Shown here piece after piece: positions 9,247 to 19,161 of a stretch of DNA of 64,000 nt. Source of the DNA: CBDDEH01 sp965226865 (lineage in GTDB: Bacteria > Chloroflexota > Dehalococcoidia > Lucifugimonadales > JAGWBF01). The translations under genes and the position numbers were made by a program. The notes under the pieces are model-generated. The model was not told the DNA's origin. It ran no database searches and saw only the letters and a program-made list of their open reading frames with translations. Within the stretch, counting starts at the first letter, position 1; each line of letters starts with the position of its first letter. The DNA is taken from the NCBI GenBank assembly GCA_965226865.1, contig CBDDEH010000004.1, positions 1,736,001 through 1,800,000 of the forward strand, in the 5' to 3' direction.

Positions 9247-9801
9247 CGCCGATGCGTCCCTACCTTCCCTCCATGCTGTCTGGGGGGTGCAAATCGGGGC
9301 ATCTTGCCTGTCGGCGAGCTTTCGAGAGGCCACAGACCGCCCGATTTGCCCCTGTTTCAGCTATGAAACGGGCTGATGGACCCTCTGACCGGTCAATGCC
9401 TGAAAATGCAAATGGATGGGAAGCCATGCTAAACTACACTGCCTCTCCAATGACACCTCGTTTGCACTTTGCAACCCCTGACGTGTCATCCGATAGTGAG
9501 GGAAACAGCTATGAATGAACCTGTCCGACGTGTGCGGAGAGCTGATGCGGACAGGATTTGGCGCGTTGCGGCGGGTGGCGGCCCAGTTTGGGCCATCGGT
9601 TTTGGCTCGAAACGGCCCGAAACGATGTGGGGGTGGGCGACGCCAATTTATGGCATGAGTAGGAACGGACATCCTGGGCCAATCAACTAGGAAATCGTGC
9701 AAATAGCGGGGCGGATTCACAGGCGACGGTGACCGGTCATCGTTGGGGCTGGTTCCGCCGGAAGACGGTGTTGATGACAAAAGCGGGCCACCCCATAGAG
9801 G
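9247..9801. other. 555-bp gap with a hairpin and one possible tiny ORF
   Basis: No convincing gene was found. A hairpin at 9351-9372 (GTTTCA-gcta-TGAAAC core, extended by three pairs including one G-T) has no T-run and could be an operator or weak terminator for the gene ending at 9246. A 59-codon ORF at 9511-9690 has a good ribosome site (GAGGG, eight bases) but no recognisable content, so it is only a possibility. Confidence 0.45.
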
Positions 9802-10290
9802 ATGGAAATGACCTCTCGGAAGTCTAAGATGAGTGATGGACGGGCATCAAGGGCCGGAGACGATCAGCCCGACCTCAAGTGGGTCGTGGAGTGGCTCGTC
9901 GAGCGGGAAGGACAACGCCGGACGGCGGCGCTGCTGGGCGTGAATCGGAAGACGGTGGCGCTGGCCCTGCAACGGGAGCGATTGACGGGCAGGATGACCC
10001 TGGCCGTGCAGCGGCTCATGGCGAACCTGGACGATCCCGGATGGGAGAAGACGATCCCGGTGGACCGGTTGGAGGCGAGGATCAGGCTGGCGATTGAGGC
10101 AGTGGACGATCTTGCGAGGCTGGTGGAGCGTCTGACCCGGCGCGTGGAGACCTTGGAGGCGGCGCAGACGACCGGGGACGCCGCCGGAGACCAGGAGGCG
10201 GATGCGCCCGATTCCGAGAGCCGGGGCTTACGTCTGTTCAACTGGAGGCGGAGGCACCAGCCGCATGGCGAGGAAGAGAGCGATGGCTGA
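9802..10290 (+). CDS. HTH protein with C-terminal coiled coil
   Basis: This 162-aa protein has an in-frame ATG at 9829 as an alternative start. Residues ~27-60 form a helix-turn-helix of the replication/transposase-helper type (VEWLVEREGQRRTAALLGVNRKTVALALQ). Residues ~85-125 are a heptad-like, charged helix (RLEARIRLAIEAVDDLARLVERLTRRVETLEA) likely to dimerise. The tail is acidic then basic and probably disordered. Its stop overlaps the next gene's ATG at 10283 by 8 bp, so the two are coupled. Probably an accessory-element DNA-binding protein; no specific partner can be named. Confidence 0.65.
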   Translation: MEMTSRKSKMSDGRASRAGDDQPDLKWVVEWLVEREGQRRTAALLGVNRKTVALALQRERLTGRMTLAVQRLMANLDDPGWEKTIPVDRLEARIRLAIEAVDDLARLVERLTRRVETLEAAQTTGDAAGDQEADAPDSESRGLRLFNWRRRHQPHGEEESDG

Positions 10291-10726
10291 GCAGGTCCGC
10301 TGGGTCTCGAAAGCGGAGGCGGCGCGGGAGCTGGAGGTCTCCATCTCAACCCTCGACCGGATGATCCGGAGGGGGGAGATTGAGGTCCGCAGGGAGGGCC
10401 GCCGGGTCTACGTGCGGCAGAAGGGGCCGGAGTACGTGAGCGACGACGAGCTGTTGCGCCGGTCCCTTGTTCGGGAGGACAAGCTTCAGCGGACCGTGTG
10501 GGAGCTGGATGGGCGAGCATCGGAGTTGGAGCGGGAGAGCGACGAGGCCAGGGAGTCCGCGTCCGCCAGCCGCCAGGCGTATGAGGAGCTGGAGGAGGAG
10601 TACCGGAAGGAGCGAGCCGCACACAAGGTGACGAGGGAAGGGCTCATCGCGGTCCGCGTGACCGCCTTCGTGCTGTTGGCGCTGCTGGTCGGCAGCGTTC
10701 TCCTGTGGTGGTTTGTGCTGAGGTAG
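10283..10726 (+). CDS. Tail-anchored MerR/excisionase-type HTH protein
   Basis: This is a 147-aa protein from the ATG at 10283, which has a purine-rich site (GAGGAAGAG) just upstream; ATG 10265 is an alternative. Residues ~1-50 are an excisionase/MerR-like winged helix (WVSKAEAARELEVSISTLDRMIRRGEIEVRREGRRVYVR). Residues ~65-120 form a long acidic/basic coiled coil. The last ~25 residues are a single hydrophobic span (VTAFVLLALLVGSVLLWWFVLR) ending at the C-terminus, the layout of a tail-anchored membrane protein. It would therefore hold a DNA site at the membrane as a dimer. Translationally coupled to the HTH gene upstream. Confidence 0.75.
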   Translation: MAEQVRWVSKAEAARELEVSISTLDRMIRRGEIEVRREGRRVYVRQKGPEYVSDDELLRRSLVREDKLQRTVWELDGRASELERESDEARESASASRQAYEELEEEYRKERAAHKVTREGLIAVRVTAFVLLALLVGSVLLWWFVLR

Positions 10727-13042
10727 GGCAGTGGCACGGAGTCAATCACAGCAAACCTTCTCGGGTGGCCATAGTCAACCAATAGTTTGCGTGCTCTTCG
10801 GTGAAGAAGAATGACACAGGGGTCTGACGCTGAGGAGGTTGAATAGTGATGACCCTGCCTGAAGAGACGTGGACACGCCGTTGCCTGAATTGAACGTCAG
10901 TGTGCGGGTATTCGCTTGACCGAAGGCTCGAGTGATCTCGGTCCGACTGACGGCGTCGCCAAGGTCGCCATGGTGGTAGATGCATAGCAGAATGATGTTA
11001 CCCGCGTGACGAGCACCACCAGCATTAACGTGATCACAATGCTGCGCTTCCATAATCCGCCGTCGATGTTCGGAAACCTCGACATAGCTTGATAGCGGTG
11101 CCAGGGTCTGGGGTTCGGCCTCGGCAAGGCAGGCTTGGCAATGCCAAGCATACTGCTTCTCTTTGAGGTCGGCAATCTGGGAACTCTCATCCGCTGGCTG
11201 AGTCCGGCTATTGTTGTTCCTACCTTTGCTAATTCTTTTGATGACCCCGTCACCTTTGACTCCGTTATTCTTCGGAATGGGACCAAGGTTGGGAAGATTC
11301 TTTGACGGGTCAATCTTTGGCACTCGGTGGATAGCTGATGTTTCAAAGGGACTCACGTCTCTGCTATCTCGACTAGTGGTTTCACCGTTCTCTACATCCT
11401 CCGGAGGTTGTACTCCTTCTGAATACTCCAGAGGATAGCTTTCTCTCATCTCCATCTTCAACGCTAGATCAAGGACGGAGCCGTAGTACTTCTTGGGGCG
11501 TTCGAATGCTCGATCAGCGAGTGCGTCGAAGAAGACCGCCCGTAGGTCCGAAGCTGATCTGATCCAGAGTGTGCCGGACTCTGTGTCGAGCTTCCCATCT
11601 ACTGCAACTTGGAATCTGTTCCTCCCCAACTTATAGGTTGCGATGACAGAATCCGAAGTCCGTATGCCTTGGATACTAGCTAGGCGTTCACGCCAGTTGC
11701 TTCTGAGCGCGCCTTGGCGCGCATCAAGGTCGAGTTTGGCCAGCCTCCTTTGCAGCTGCCTTCCCTTCAGGCCGGATATGAGAGAGTCAAGTATGCGCCT
11801 AAAGTCGAATTTTCGAGTAGGTTTGTCCTCTCCCGTTCCTATTGTCGCGATTGGTTCTCCGGCATAGTCACTCAGTGTCCTCACTTGAAACTCTCGTAGG
11901 CGGGCAGTGACCGGCTCGGTTACTCGGGGGCTCTCCACGATGGTTAACTCCACCGGGCGCCGTCCCGTATGCTGCCTTATCGCCTGTTCTAGCTCCTCGA
12001 AGTCAGGGATTACTACCTTACTCCTGCTCTTGGTAGCATCCGCCTTTGTCACTAACCGTACTTTGCCTCCATCGTCCTCGACCATAATGAACGGAACCAG
12101 AGGGAACATGTCGCTCCATGCGCGTGGTCCGGATTCATGATTGATGTGACGGAGGACTTGATCAGTATGCCTAACAACGACGTCAGCTTGCTGAGATGCT
12201 AGCCACTGAAAGGATTGTCTAGAGCTGTTAGCACTAGGCGTCCCACCGACGACGCCTATCTGTCTATACAGCCTTTGCGTTTCGGGATTGATATCGGCAA
12301 CTGGAGCGTGTATCTTCCAGTCGCCCCAGAAGTCCCGGCTTCCTCGCAGTGCAATTTGCTTTGGAGAGCGCAGTTCCCCCTCCACGGGTATGCAAGGGAT
12401 ATCGAGCAAGCCGTCGGGTTCTAAGTCCTGGCGTCTGGACTGTTTCACGTATTCTTGAAGCCTCGGCACATGTGCCTCACTGCGGGCAGCATCCTCACGA
12501 AGAGTGTCAACGATTTGGTCAGTCGAGGGAGCGGGCCGCGGCCTCCAGCCATCGATCCTGTCGAGGACACTGTTGGGGCGATCAATTATGTGTTCACCCA
12601 GCAAGTGAAGACGTAGCATTGCCCCTTCGTTTCTCACCAACTCGCCTGGAACCCTCAAGTTCCCGTTCTTGTCTAAGGCAACGCTATACACCTCAGCCAA
12701 CTCGCCCAGGTATTCCTTCAGTTGTGGTGTAGAGGAGGCGAGGACCGCAAGGTCTTTCTCAAGCTTGTGGAATTCGCGTCGCTCATTGGCGGTCAGCTTT
12801 CTCTCACGGGGAAATCTGTCGATTCGCTCCGATAAGAATTTCTCGAACTCCTGGAAGGAAGGCACGTTCCTGAAAGTCAGCCGTCCCCTCCCTTTCCTAC
12901 TTACAAGGCCACTTCTCAGAAGCTCGCGAGAGGATCGTACGACCACATCACCCATGATGGATGCGACGCGAGTGTGACCTGCCCCCCAAAAACTGGTCCA
13001 GTTATAAACTCGTAAAGTGGAGCTGGTGAGAGGGGGTAGTCA

Positions 13043-13320
13043 ATGGCGAGTAAAAAGCGCAGTGTAGAAGAGATCATAGGGAAGCTGCGGGAAGCGGAGG
13101 TGGCCCTGGCGCAAGGGGAGACGGTGGCCCAGGCATGCAGGGGTATCGGGGTATCAGACCATACGTTTTACCGGTGGCGGCAGCAGTATGGGGGCTGAGA
13201 ATAGACCAGGCGAGGCGGTTGCGGGAGATGGAAGCGGAGAACGGACGACTCAGGCGTGCGGTAGCGGACCTGACGTTGGACAACCAGATTCTGAAGGAGG
13301 CAGCACGGGGAAACTTCTGA
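13043..13320 (+). pseudogene. IS3 orfA (HTH/leucine-zipper), one-base deletion
   Basis: From ATG 13043 the frame gives an IS3-type helix-turn-helix (KKRSVEEIIGKLREAEVALAQGETVAQACRGIGVSDHTFYRWRQQYGG) and then hits TGA near 13196. One C is missing (GGGGGCTGAG where GGGGGCCTGAG is expected); the next frame continues with the leucine zipper (RIDQARRLREMEAENGRLRRAVADLTLDNQILKEA) to 13320. A normal orfA would then slip -1 into orfB. Confidence 0.85.
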
Positions 13321-14174
13321 GCCCGGCCCGCCGGCGGAGATGCGTGGAGTTGGCACGGGAACGGTATGGCATCTCTGAGCGGCGCGCTTGCCGGGCGCTT
13401 GAGCAACCCCAGTCAACACAGAGGTACACTGCAACAGTGGCCGATGATGAGGAGGCCCTGACGATGGCAGTGGTTCGGCTGGCCAGTCGGTACGGACGGT
13501 ATGGGTACCGGCGGGTGACTGCCATGCTGCAATGGGAGGGATGGAGAGTGAACCACAAGCGGGTGGAGCGGATCTGGCGACGGGAAGGACTCAAGGTACC
13601 AGCCAAACAGCCCAAACGGGGCCGACTCTGGCTTACTGACGGCTCCTGCGTGCGGCTGAGGCCACAACGACGGAACCACGTCTGGGCATACGACTTTGTG
13701 GCCCTTCGTACCAGTGACGGCAAACCCGTTCGTCTCCTGACAGTGGTGGATGAGTATACCAGGGAGTGTCTGGCCATCCATGTGGGTCGCTCGTTACGCT
13801 CACCCCATGTCATTGAATGCCTGGGGGACCTCATGGTCCAGCGTGGCGTGCCGGAGCACCTCCGCTCGGACAACGGGCCGGAGTTCACCGCCAGGGCGGT
13901 GCGGTTGTGGCTCCAAGGGGTGGGAGTCACAACCCTCTTCATCACACCGGGTAGCCCTTGGGAGAATGGGTATGTTGAGAGCTTCAACGGCAAGCTTAGG
14001 GACGAACTCTTGGACCGGGAGCTCTTCGATACCCTCTGGGAGGTGCAGGTCCTCACCGAGCAGTGGCGCCACGAGTACAACCACCAACGCCCCCACAGCG
14101 CCCTGGGCTATCGCCCTCCTGCTCCAGAGGCCATCCTCACCTCCTCTGCTCCAAGCGCTATCAGTGTCTCATGA
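13188..14174 (+). CDS. IS3 orfB transposase (DDE integrase)
   Basis: The IS3 catalytic domain is present: HTH_21 segment (CVELARERYGISERRACRALEQ), then the DDE triad in VWAYDFVA, RSDNGPEF and SPWENGYVESFNGKLRDELLDRE. It lies in the -1 frame relative to orfA's final part, as expected for the programmed frameshift of this family, so the first ~45 codons listed here may not be independently translated. The domain is full length, but the upstream orfA lesion probably prevents production of the OrfAB fusion. Confidence 0.88.
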   Translation: MGAENRPGEAVAGDGSGERTTQACGSGPDVGQPDSEGGSTGKLLSPARRRRCVELARERYGISERRACRALEQPQSTQRYTATVADDEEALTMAVVRLASRYGRYGYRRVTAMLQWEGWRVNHKRVERIWRREGLKVPAKQPKRGRLWLTDGSCVRLRPQRRNHVWAYDFVALRTSDGKPVRLLTVVDEYTRECLAIHVGRSLRSPHVIECLGDLMVQRGVPEHLRSDNGPEFTARAVRLWLQGVGVTTLFITPGSPWENGYVESFNGKLRDELLDRELFDTLWEVQVLTEQWRHEYNHQRPHSALGYRPPAPEAILTSSAPSAISVS

Positions 14175-16302
14175 TTTGCGGTACAACTATTGGGGGCAGG
14201 TCAAGTGTTACGAGGCTCACACAGGCTGTTCAGGGGCAGCATGTTGCCATTGGAACTTGGCCACACGGGCAAGTCGGCGATTCGTGTCAGAGTTTTCCTT
14301 CGCTTGACTTTTCTCCAGTTATTGTGGAGCCACGTCCAAAACGACTTACGCTCAGCCAGTGAAGCCGTTTCGAGTTGACCATTATCGAGGTAGTCGTCCA
14401 ACGTAAATGGCTTGGGTCTCCAAGCTCTCCGCTTCAGGAGACGGTGATCCCGTAGCTCTGGATGAACAATCGGCACGTACCCCCGCTGCCCGAGATCTGG
14501 CGGTAGATTCACGGCACTAAACATTTCCGCCAGTGGCCTCGCCGTGCCGCCAGCGTCGGGCAGGTAGGCATTCTCTATGACCTCTGATTCAACTGGCGCT
14601 CTACGTTCGTAGAAGGCCTTGTATGCGACATCCAAGTAGGTTCTTGCAACTGAAGTGTTACCTAGAGCCGCTTGCCATTCGGGTTCGTCCTTCCATGGAA
14701 AGTGTTCAGCTTCCTGTTGAGGCTGTAGGCGTTCGATGGCATCGTCTTCATCGAAAGTAGTCACGAGGTCATCAAAGCCGTCGTTAGGCAGATAACAGTT
14801 GTCGCCCAGATAAGACAAGATAGCCCTAGGGACAGTCCTGTCAATCTGATCTTCGCCATGTGGACATATGTCCGAGAGAAGATCAGAGATTCGCTGGCGG
14901 TCCCATGTAAACATTGGCAAGACGACCCTGCGAAGAGTGCCGTCGGATGTCTTCCTTGGTCCCAGCACAAGCCTCTTGGGTCGACTTGATGCCCGTACTC
15001 TGTCTGCAAGTGGCAACGCCCGCCTGTCAAGTGTGCGGCCCAAGAGATCCTTCAGGGGTTCATTCCATGGAGTATGAGGATCGGCCAGGTAGAGCTCCAT
15101 CGCCCTCCCGCCGTGTCGATGAAGCAGATAACTGGCCATGATATCTACAAGTGCGTCTTTGCACCCATCGTCAATGTAGTCGTTCAGAGAGTCTATCTGA
15201 CTGGTGCCATGTCTTTCGGCATCAGAGAGGTAAGGACCTGAGAAGTGGACGCCCACTCCACTTAGCGCCGATTGCGATGTAGCGTCATATCCAATCGGGT
15301 ATCTTCGAACTCCCTTGGCTGACTTCGGAGTGCCTCTCTTGTCTGTGAGCCACGCTATCTCTGCCGTGAAGGATTTCCCGTCCCTCGCGAAGAAGTCTGG
15401 AATCTCGGGGCGCCTTCCTGTAGGGAATGGGAGCCTGAACGTGCAGGCCTGCTCGTGTATGGAAGTTGAAGGTACGTCAGGCACGTTCGAGGTGGTGGTA
15501 CACTCCCTGCCAATGCTGTAAACCGTCTTCGACCCCTGCCATTGACGTTCCGCCCTCTCTTGGCTCGCCAATGAATTTCGACAGACCCTAGAGTGTGGTG
15601 GCTCAGGCGAAGCGTGTACTGATCACGAATTCCAGGACGGACTACACCCATCAGCCTGCCCGGTAGAAGTTCGCAGGCGTTCCTGAAGAGTGCCTCTAGT
15701 GAGATTTCATCAGGGATTCCAATCGTTAGAGCTTCACCCTTCTCAACTACTAACTCCCGTTCGCGGTAAGGGACTTCAATGGAGCACCCGGTAGGCGGAG
15801 CCGTATTGTCCGGGACCGGCTCCAGAAACGTTCCCGGCGATGGCTGATTCTCATAGCCGTACTGATACAAGGTCTGGACCATCCTGAGGCCATCTGACCG
15901 CACAATGAATTCATCGCCGAGCCAGAAACACGCCTTCAGGCCGTGGTTCTTAACGCCTATCTGGAACCGCTTGCTCTCAACCCTGACACCCGCGCCCATC
16001 ACATAGGAGAGCCGGCACCAGCCATCACCGCTTACGGGTTCACCGTCTCCCTGGCAGATCAGCCGGTCAGAAGTGAAGGTGATGGAAGTACGGGATGCTT
16101 TGGCGTCCAAATCATTCTGAATAAGCTCAACTATCAGGTCAGCGGAGCGCAAGCCCTTTAGGAACTGCCAAAACCGTGGCTCATCATCGAACCTCTGGAC
16201 ATATCCCGGACCTTCCAAGGCTAACCTCCTACTTCACCCTATTGAGACATCATCAGGCTGCTGAGAGCACCTTTGACAACCAGTCGCGTGCGAATGCTCA
16301 GT

Positions 16303-16345
16303 ATCCTTGACATTATTAACTCACTGCGTTAATAATGTCAAGGAT
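16303..16345 (+). promoter_or_regulatory. Promoter embedded in a perfect 17-bp inverted repeat (higBA operator)
   Basis: Arms 16303-16319 and 16329-16345 are perfectly complementary, with a 9-nt centre. A consensus -35 (TTGACA, 16307-16312) lies in the left arm and a -10 (TAATAA, 16330-16335) in the right arm, 17 bp apart. Transcription would begin at about 16342, almost on the ATG at 16344. This is the expected form of a HigA-repressed promoter. Confidence 0.8.
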
Positions 16346-16622
16346 GAACCGATTCAGACACGACGACGCCCAGCGGCTCTTCGCCGGAGACCCGGTCCGA
16401 CGCTTGCCGCCCGACATCCAGCGACGGGCGCGAGTGAGATTGCAGCGAGTCGTAGCAGCTGCGGCGCTCACCGACCTTCGGGTGCCGCCCTCCCACCGGC
16501 TAGAAGCCCTGCGTGGGAACCGGGAGGGGCAGTACAGCATCCGGATCAACGACCAGTGGCGCGTGTGTTTCATCTGGACTGGCCAAGGTGCGATGGAAAT
16601 AGAAATCACCGACTACCACTGA
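16344..16622 (+). CDS. higB: HigB/RelE-family toxin
   Basis: This is a 92-aa mRNA interferase-type toxin of the RelE superfamily. The C-terminal half has the family pattern (LEALRGNREGQYSIRINDQWRVCFIW ... EIEITDYH). ATG 16344 is preferred over ATG 16335 because the latter overlaps the -10 box; the mRNA would be nearly leaderless. Twelve bases separate it from higA. The intact frame and the consensus promoter suggest a live toxin-antitoxin pair next to the broken GHKL-HNH gene. HigB usually cleaves mRNA at the ribosome. Confidence 0.92.
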   Translation: MNRFRHDDAQRLFAGDPVRRLPPDIQRRARVRLQRVVAAAALTDLRVPPSHRLEALRGNREGQYSIRINDQWRVCFIWTGQGAMEIEITDYH

Positions 16623-16633
16623 GGAGGGAATTC

Positions 16634-16927
16634 ATGATGACCGTCACAGAACCAATACATCCAGGCGAGCATCTCGCTGAGATCATGGATGAGTTGAGCA
16701 TTACCCAATATCGCTTGGCAAAGACCATAGGAGTGCCCCCGATACGCATCCACGATATCGTCCACCGTCGCCGGTCCATCACGGCTGACACTGCGCTGCG
16801 AATCGGCCAAGCTTTGGGAATGACCCCCGACTTCTGGCTGAATCTTCAGCGGATGTACGATCTGGACGTGGCCCGTGCCAAGACCGACGTGAGCGCAATC
16901 GAACCGCTTGTCGAGGTCTCAGCCTGA
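16634..16927 (+). CDS. higA: HigA-family antitoxin
   Basis: This 97-aa protein is an Xre-type helix-turn-helix antitoxin (IHPGEHLAEIMDELSITQYRLAKTIGVPPIRIHDIVHRRRSITADTALRIGQALGMTPDFWLNLQ), a textbook HigA. A strong ribosome site (GAGGAGGGA) precedes ATG 16634. It would neutralise HigB and bind the palindromic promoter. The remnant IS110 transposase frame runs antisense across its 3' end, but HigA itself is complete. Confidence 0.93.
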   Translation: MMTVTEPIHPGEHLAEIMDELSITQYRLAKTIGVPPIRIHDIVHRRRSITADTALRIGQALGMTPDFWLNLQRMYDLDVARAKTDVSAIEPLVEVSA

Positions 16928-16964
16928 GATCGCCCGGCATCTCTTTGACACAAACAGAACACAC

Positions 16965-17946
16965 TAAGCAACTGTCTTGAAAGTCGAGAGGAATGGCCGG
17001 CGACTGTCGGAGTCAGGTCGCACCAGGGGGAGCGATGCTTGAGCATGGAGTTGAGGATAACGAGCAGCTTGCGCATGCAGGCTGTGAGGGCCAACTTCTT
17101 CGGCTTACCAGCGGCCAGCAGCCGCTGGTAGAAGTCCCGTATGAGGGGGTTGAAGCGGCTGGCTACCAACGCTCCCATGTACAGGGCGGCTCGGACCCGG
17201 GCGCGTCCACCCCAGACGGTGCGTTTGCCCCGCAGCGTGCCGCTGTCCCGGTTGAAGGGAGCCACTCCCACGAGGGCGGCGATCTCCCGGCGGTCCAACG
17301 TGCCCAGCTCCGGCAGGTGGGCCAGGAGGGTGAGGGAGAGCTGTTCTCCCACGCCGGGGACGGTGCGCAGGAGGTCATCCTTCTCCCGCTATACGGGACT
17401 CTGACGGAGAGTCTGCCGCAAGCCCTCGTCCAGGTCGTCCAACTCACCCTCCAGCCATGCAATGTGGGCCTCGATGCGGGGACGCACGGCGACGGTGGCG
17501 GAGCTCAGGCGGTTCTTCTCCGAGACCAGCATGGTCATCACCTGGTGCCTGCGGGCGACCAGGGAGTTGAGGGCCTGGGTCTCGGCGTCCCGTAGAGGGC
17601 GCACAGGCGGGCGGACTGCTTCGGCGAAGTGGGCTAGGACCGCTGCGTCAAGCGAGTCCGTCTTCGCCAGCTTCCCGGTGGCCCTGGCGAAGTCTCGCAC
17701 CTGGCGCGGGTTGACGACGACCACCGGCACCGCCTCGGCTGCCAGGGCGGCCACCAACGGCAGTTCCAAGCCGCCCGAGGCCTCCAGCAGCACCATGACC
17801 GGTTCCAGGGTCTTCAGCCGGGAGACCAGCTGCCTGATCCCTGCCTCGTCATAGGACACCCGCCATCTGTCGTCCGCTGGACGGATGGCAACGTCCACCT
17901 GGGCTTTGGCTACATCGATGCCTACGTAGGTCTCTTCCTGCTCCAT
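16965..17946 (-). pseudogene. IS110-family transposase with an in-frame amber stop
   Basis: From ATG 17946 the DEDD domain is complete (YVGIDVAKAQVDVAI, LEASGGLE, KTDSLDAAVLAHF). At about 17389 the codon before REKDDLLRTVPGVG is TAG, probably from TGG, because the C-terminal transposase_20 domain continues in the same frame (TVPGVGEQLSLTLLAHLPELG...LVGVAPFNRDSG...MRKLLVILNSMLKHRSPW). A LDFQDSC-type IS110 tail appears in a shifted frame near 16975, so the end is also damaged and the frame reads on into higA antisense. Element ends in this family lack terminal repeats and are approximate. Confidence 0.85.
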
Positions 17947-18014
17947 GAGCACCTCCTGCGAATTACTGGCCCGTCCTTGCAAGATGCGGGCTCGATTGGC
18001 CCAGGCAACTTGTA

Positions 18015-18228
18015 TGATCAATACGCTCGGTCAATAGGCCTATTGGCTGGGCAGGCGGGGAGGGCGCGTCGTAAGCAACTGGGTGAGCCAGGCGGAACCC
18101 TGGACTGCACCGGCGAACAGTGAGACACCCTTCCCTCCGTACTGGTCGCTCCGAACGGATACACGGGCTTCGGGCCCGCATCTACAAGTGTGGAGGACAC
18201 AGGCACCATCAAACCGGGAGGGTAAGAC
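18015..18228 (+). ncRNA. Upstream non-coding region of IS110 element, putative bridge RNA
   Basis: IS110-family elements carry a structured guide (bridge) RNA in the non-coding end next to the transposase. This ~210-bp stretch lies in that place for the intact transposase at 18229. It is GC-rich with several short self-complementary parts, for example CGGGcttcGGGCCCG near 18167. I did not fold it or identify the target-binding loops, so the RNA call rests on position and family knowledge. Confidence 0.4.
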
Positions 18229-19161
18229 ATGGAAGTGGTAGCAGGCATTGACGTAGGCAAAGTCAGCTTGGACGTTTCGGTATCAGAGGGTCCGGTACTC
18301 CGGTTCGGCAACACGGCGAAAAGCATTACCAGGCTGCTGAGACATCTGAAGGAGCAGTGCACCACCATGACCGTGTGCGAATCCACCGGCGGGTACGAGC
18401 GGCTACTGGTCAGCCGGTTGCGGAAGGCCGAGATAGCAGTGCGCGTGGCTCACCCGAGCCGGGTGCGTTCCTTCGCCCGGGCCTGCGGCTACGAAGCCAA
18501 AACCGATCCTAGAGACGCTCAGGTGCTGTCCCGTTTCGGCCAGGTGTTCCCTGATTCAGACACGCCGGAACTGGAGCCGGAACGCGAGGAATTGCAGGAC
18601 TTGCTGCGCAGGCGGCGGCAGTTCGTGGAACAGCGAGTCCAGGAGCTGAACCGGCTGGACAAGGGCGTCTCCGCTGCCGTTGCCAACTCTACCAAGCGCC
18701 ACATCGCCTGGCTGGATAAGGAGATTGCGCAGCTGGAGGAGGAGTACCAGGAAGCGCTGCAGAGTAGCTCTTCCCTGGCCCAGCGCGCCGCGTTGTACCG
18801 CACCGTGCCTGGTGTGGGACCATTGACCGCTGCCATCCTGGTAGCCCATCTGCCCGAACTGGGCCATTGGGACAGCAAAGCATTGACCTCCCTGGTGGGT
18901 CTGGCCCCCTGGTCTCGAGATAGCGGCCAGAAGCGAGGCCAGAGGGCAATCCGGGGCGGCCGCGGCATAGTGCGTAAAGCCCTCTACCTCTGTGCATGCT
19001 CAGTGATTCAGGTCAATGGCGAACTACGCCGTTTCTACCAGAACCTGCGTCAACGTGGGAAACCCGGAAACTTGGCCTTGGTGGCAGTGATGCGCAAGCT
19101 GCTGTTGCAGTTGAACGCGCTAGCTCGGCGGCAAACACCCTGGGTTGTGCGGCCCGGATAG
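18229..19161 (+). CDS. IS110-family transposase, intact
   Basis: This is a 310-aa recombinase with a RuvC-like DEDD domain at the N-terminus (VVAGIDVGKVSLDVSV, CESTGGYERL, KTDPRDAQVLSRFG), a coiled-coil linker and a transposase_20 domain with the catalytic serine region (TVPGVGPLTAAILVAHLPELG...LVGLAPWSRDSGQKRG). A GGGAGG ribosome site precedes ATG 18229. It is divergent from the broken IS110 copy upstream, whose 5' non-coding end it may have truncated. Sequence similarity between the two is only family-level. Confidence 0.95.
   Translation: MEVVAGIDVGKVSLDVSVSEGPVLRFGNTAKSITRLLRHLKEQCTTMTVCESTGGYERLLVSRLRKAEIAVRVAHPSRVRSFARACGYEAKTDPRDAQVLSRFGQVFPDSDTPELEPEREELQDLLRRRRQFVEQRVQELNRLDKGVSAAVANSTKRHIAWLDKEIAQLEEEYQEALQSSSSLAQRAALYRTVPGVGPLTAAILVAHLPELGHWDSKALTSLVGLAPWSRDSGQKRGQRAIRGGRGIVRKALYLCACSVIQVNGELRRFYQNLRQRGKPGNLALVAVMRKLLLQLNALARRQTPWVVRPG

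Larger units (their letters stand above)
12975..14203 (+). mobile_element. IS3-family insertion sequence, 1,229 bp
   Basis: The ends are inverted repeats beginning TGACCTGCCCCC on both sides and are flanked by the 4-bp direct repeat AGTG at 12971-12974 and 14204-14207. It carries the usual orfA/orfB pair. It interrupts the GHKL-HNH gene, and the host frame rejoins precisely without it, so the insertion is recent and the boundaries are certain to within a base. Confidence 0.93.
10746..16218 (-). pseudogene. Large GHKL-ATPase/HNH protein split by an IS3 insertion
   Basis: Three minus-strand pieces form one gene. It starts at TTG 16218 (AGGAGG six bases upstream). The N-terminus is a GHKL/sacsin-like ATPase: N-box ELIQNDLDAKA (residues ~31-41), then DGEPVSGDGW and a KNHGLKA glycine/lid segment. 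A base is missing near 15570. The middle piece runs to 14204, where an IS3-family element (12975-14203) sits. Deleting the element and one copy of its AGTG target duplication rejoins the frame exactly (…CEPRNT-RVASIMGDV…). The C-terminal part ends in a Cys/His nuclease motif of HNH type (WHCQACLAE ... QHCDHVNAGG ... NIILLCIYHH). A second missing base near 10865 hides the true tail (…VSFFFTEEHANYWL), ending at 10746. Repaired length is about 1,413 aa. ATPase-plus-HNH architecture suggests a DNA-defence effector, which is inference. Confidence 0.85.
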
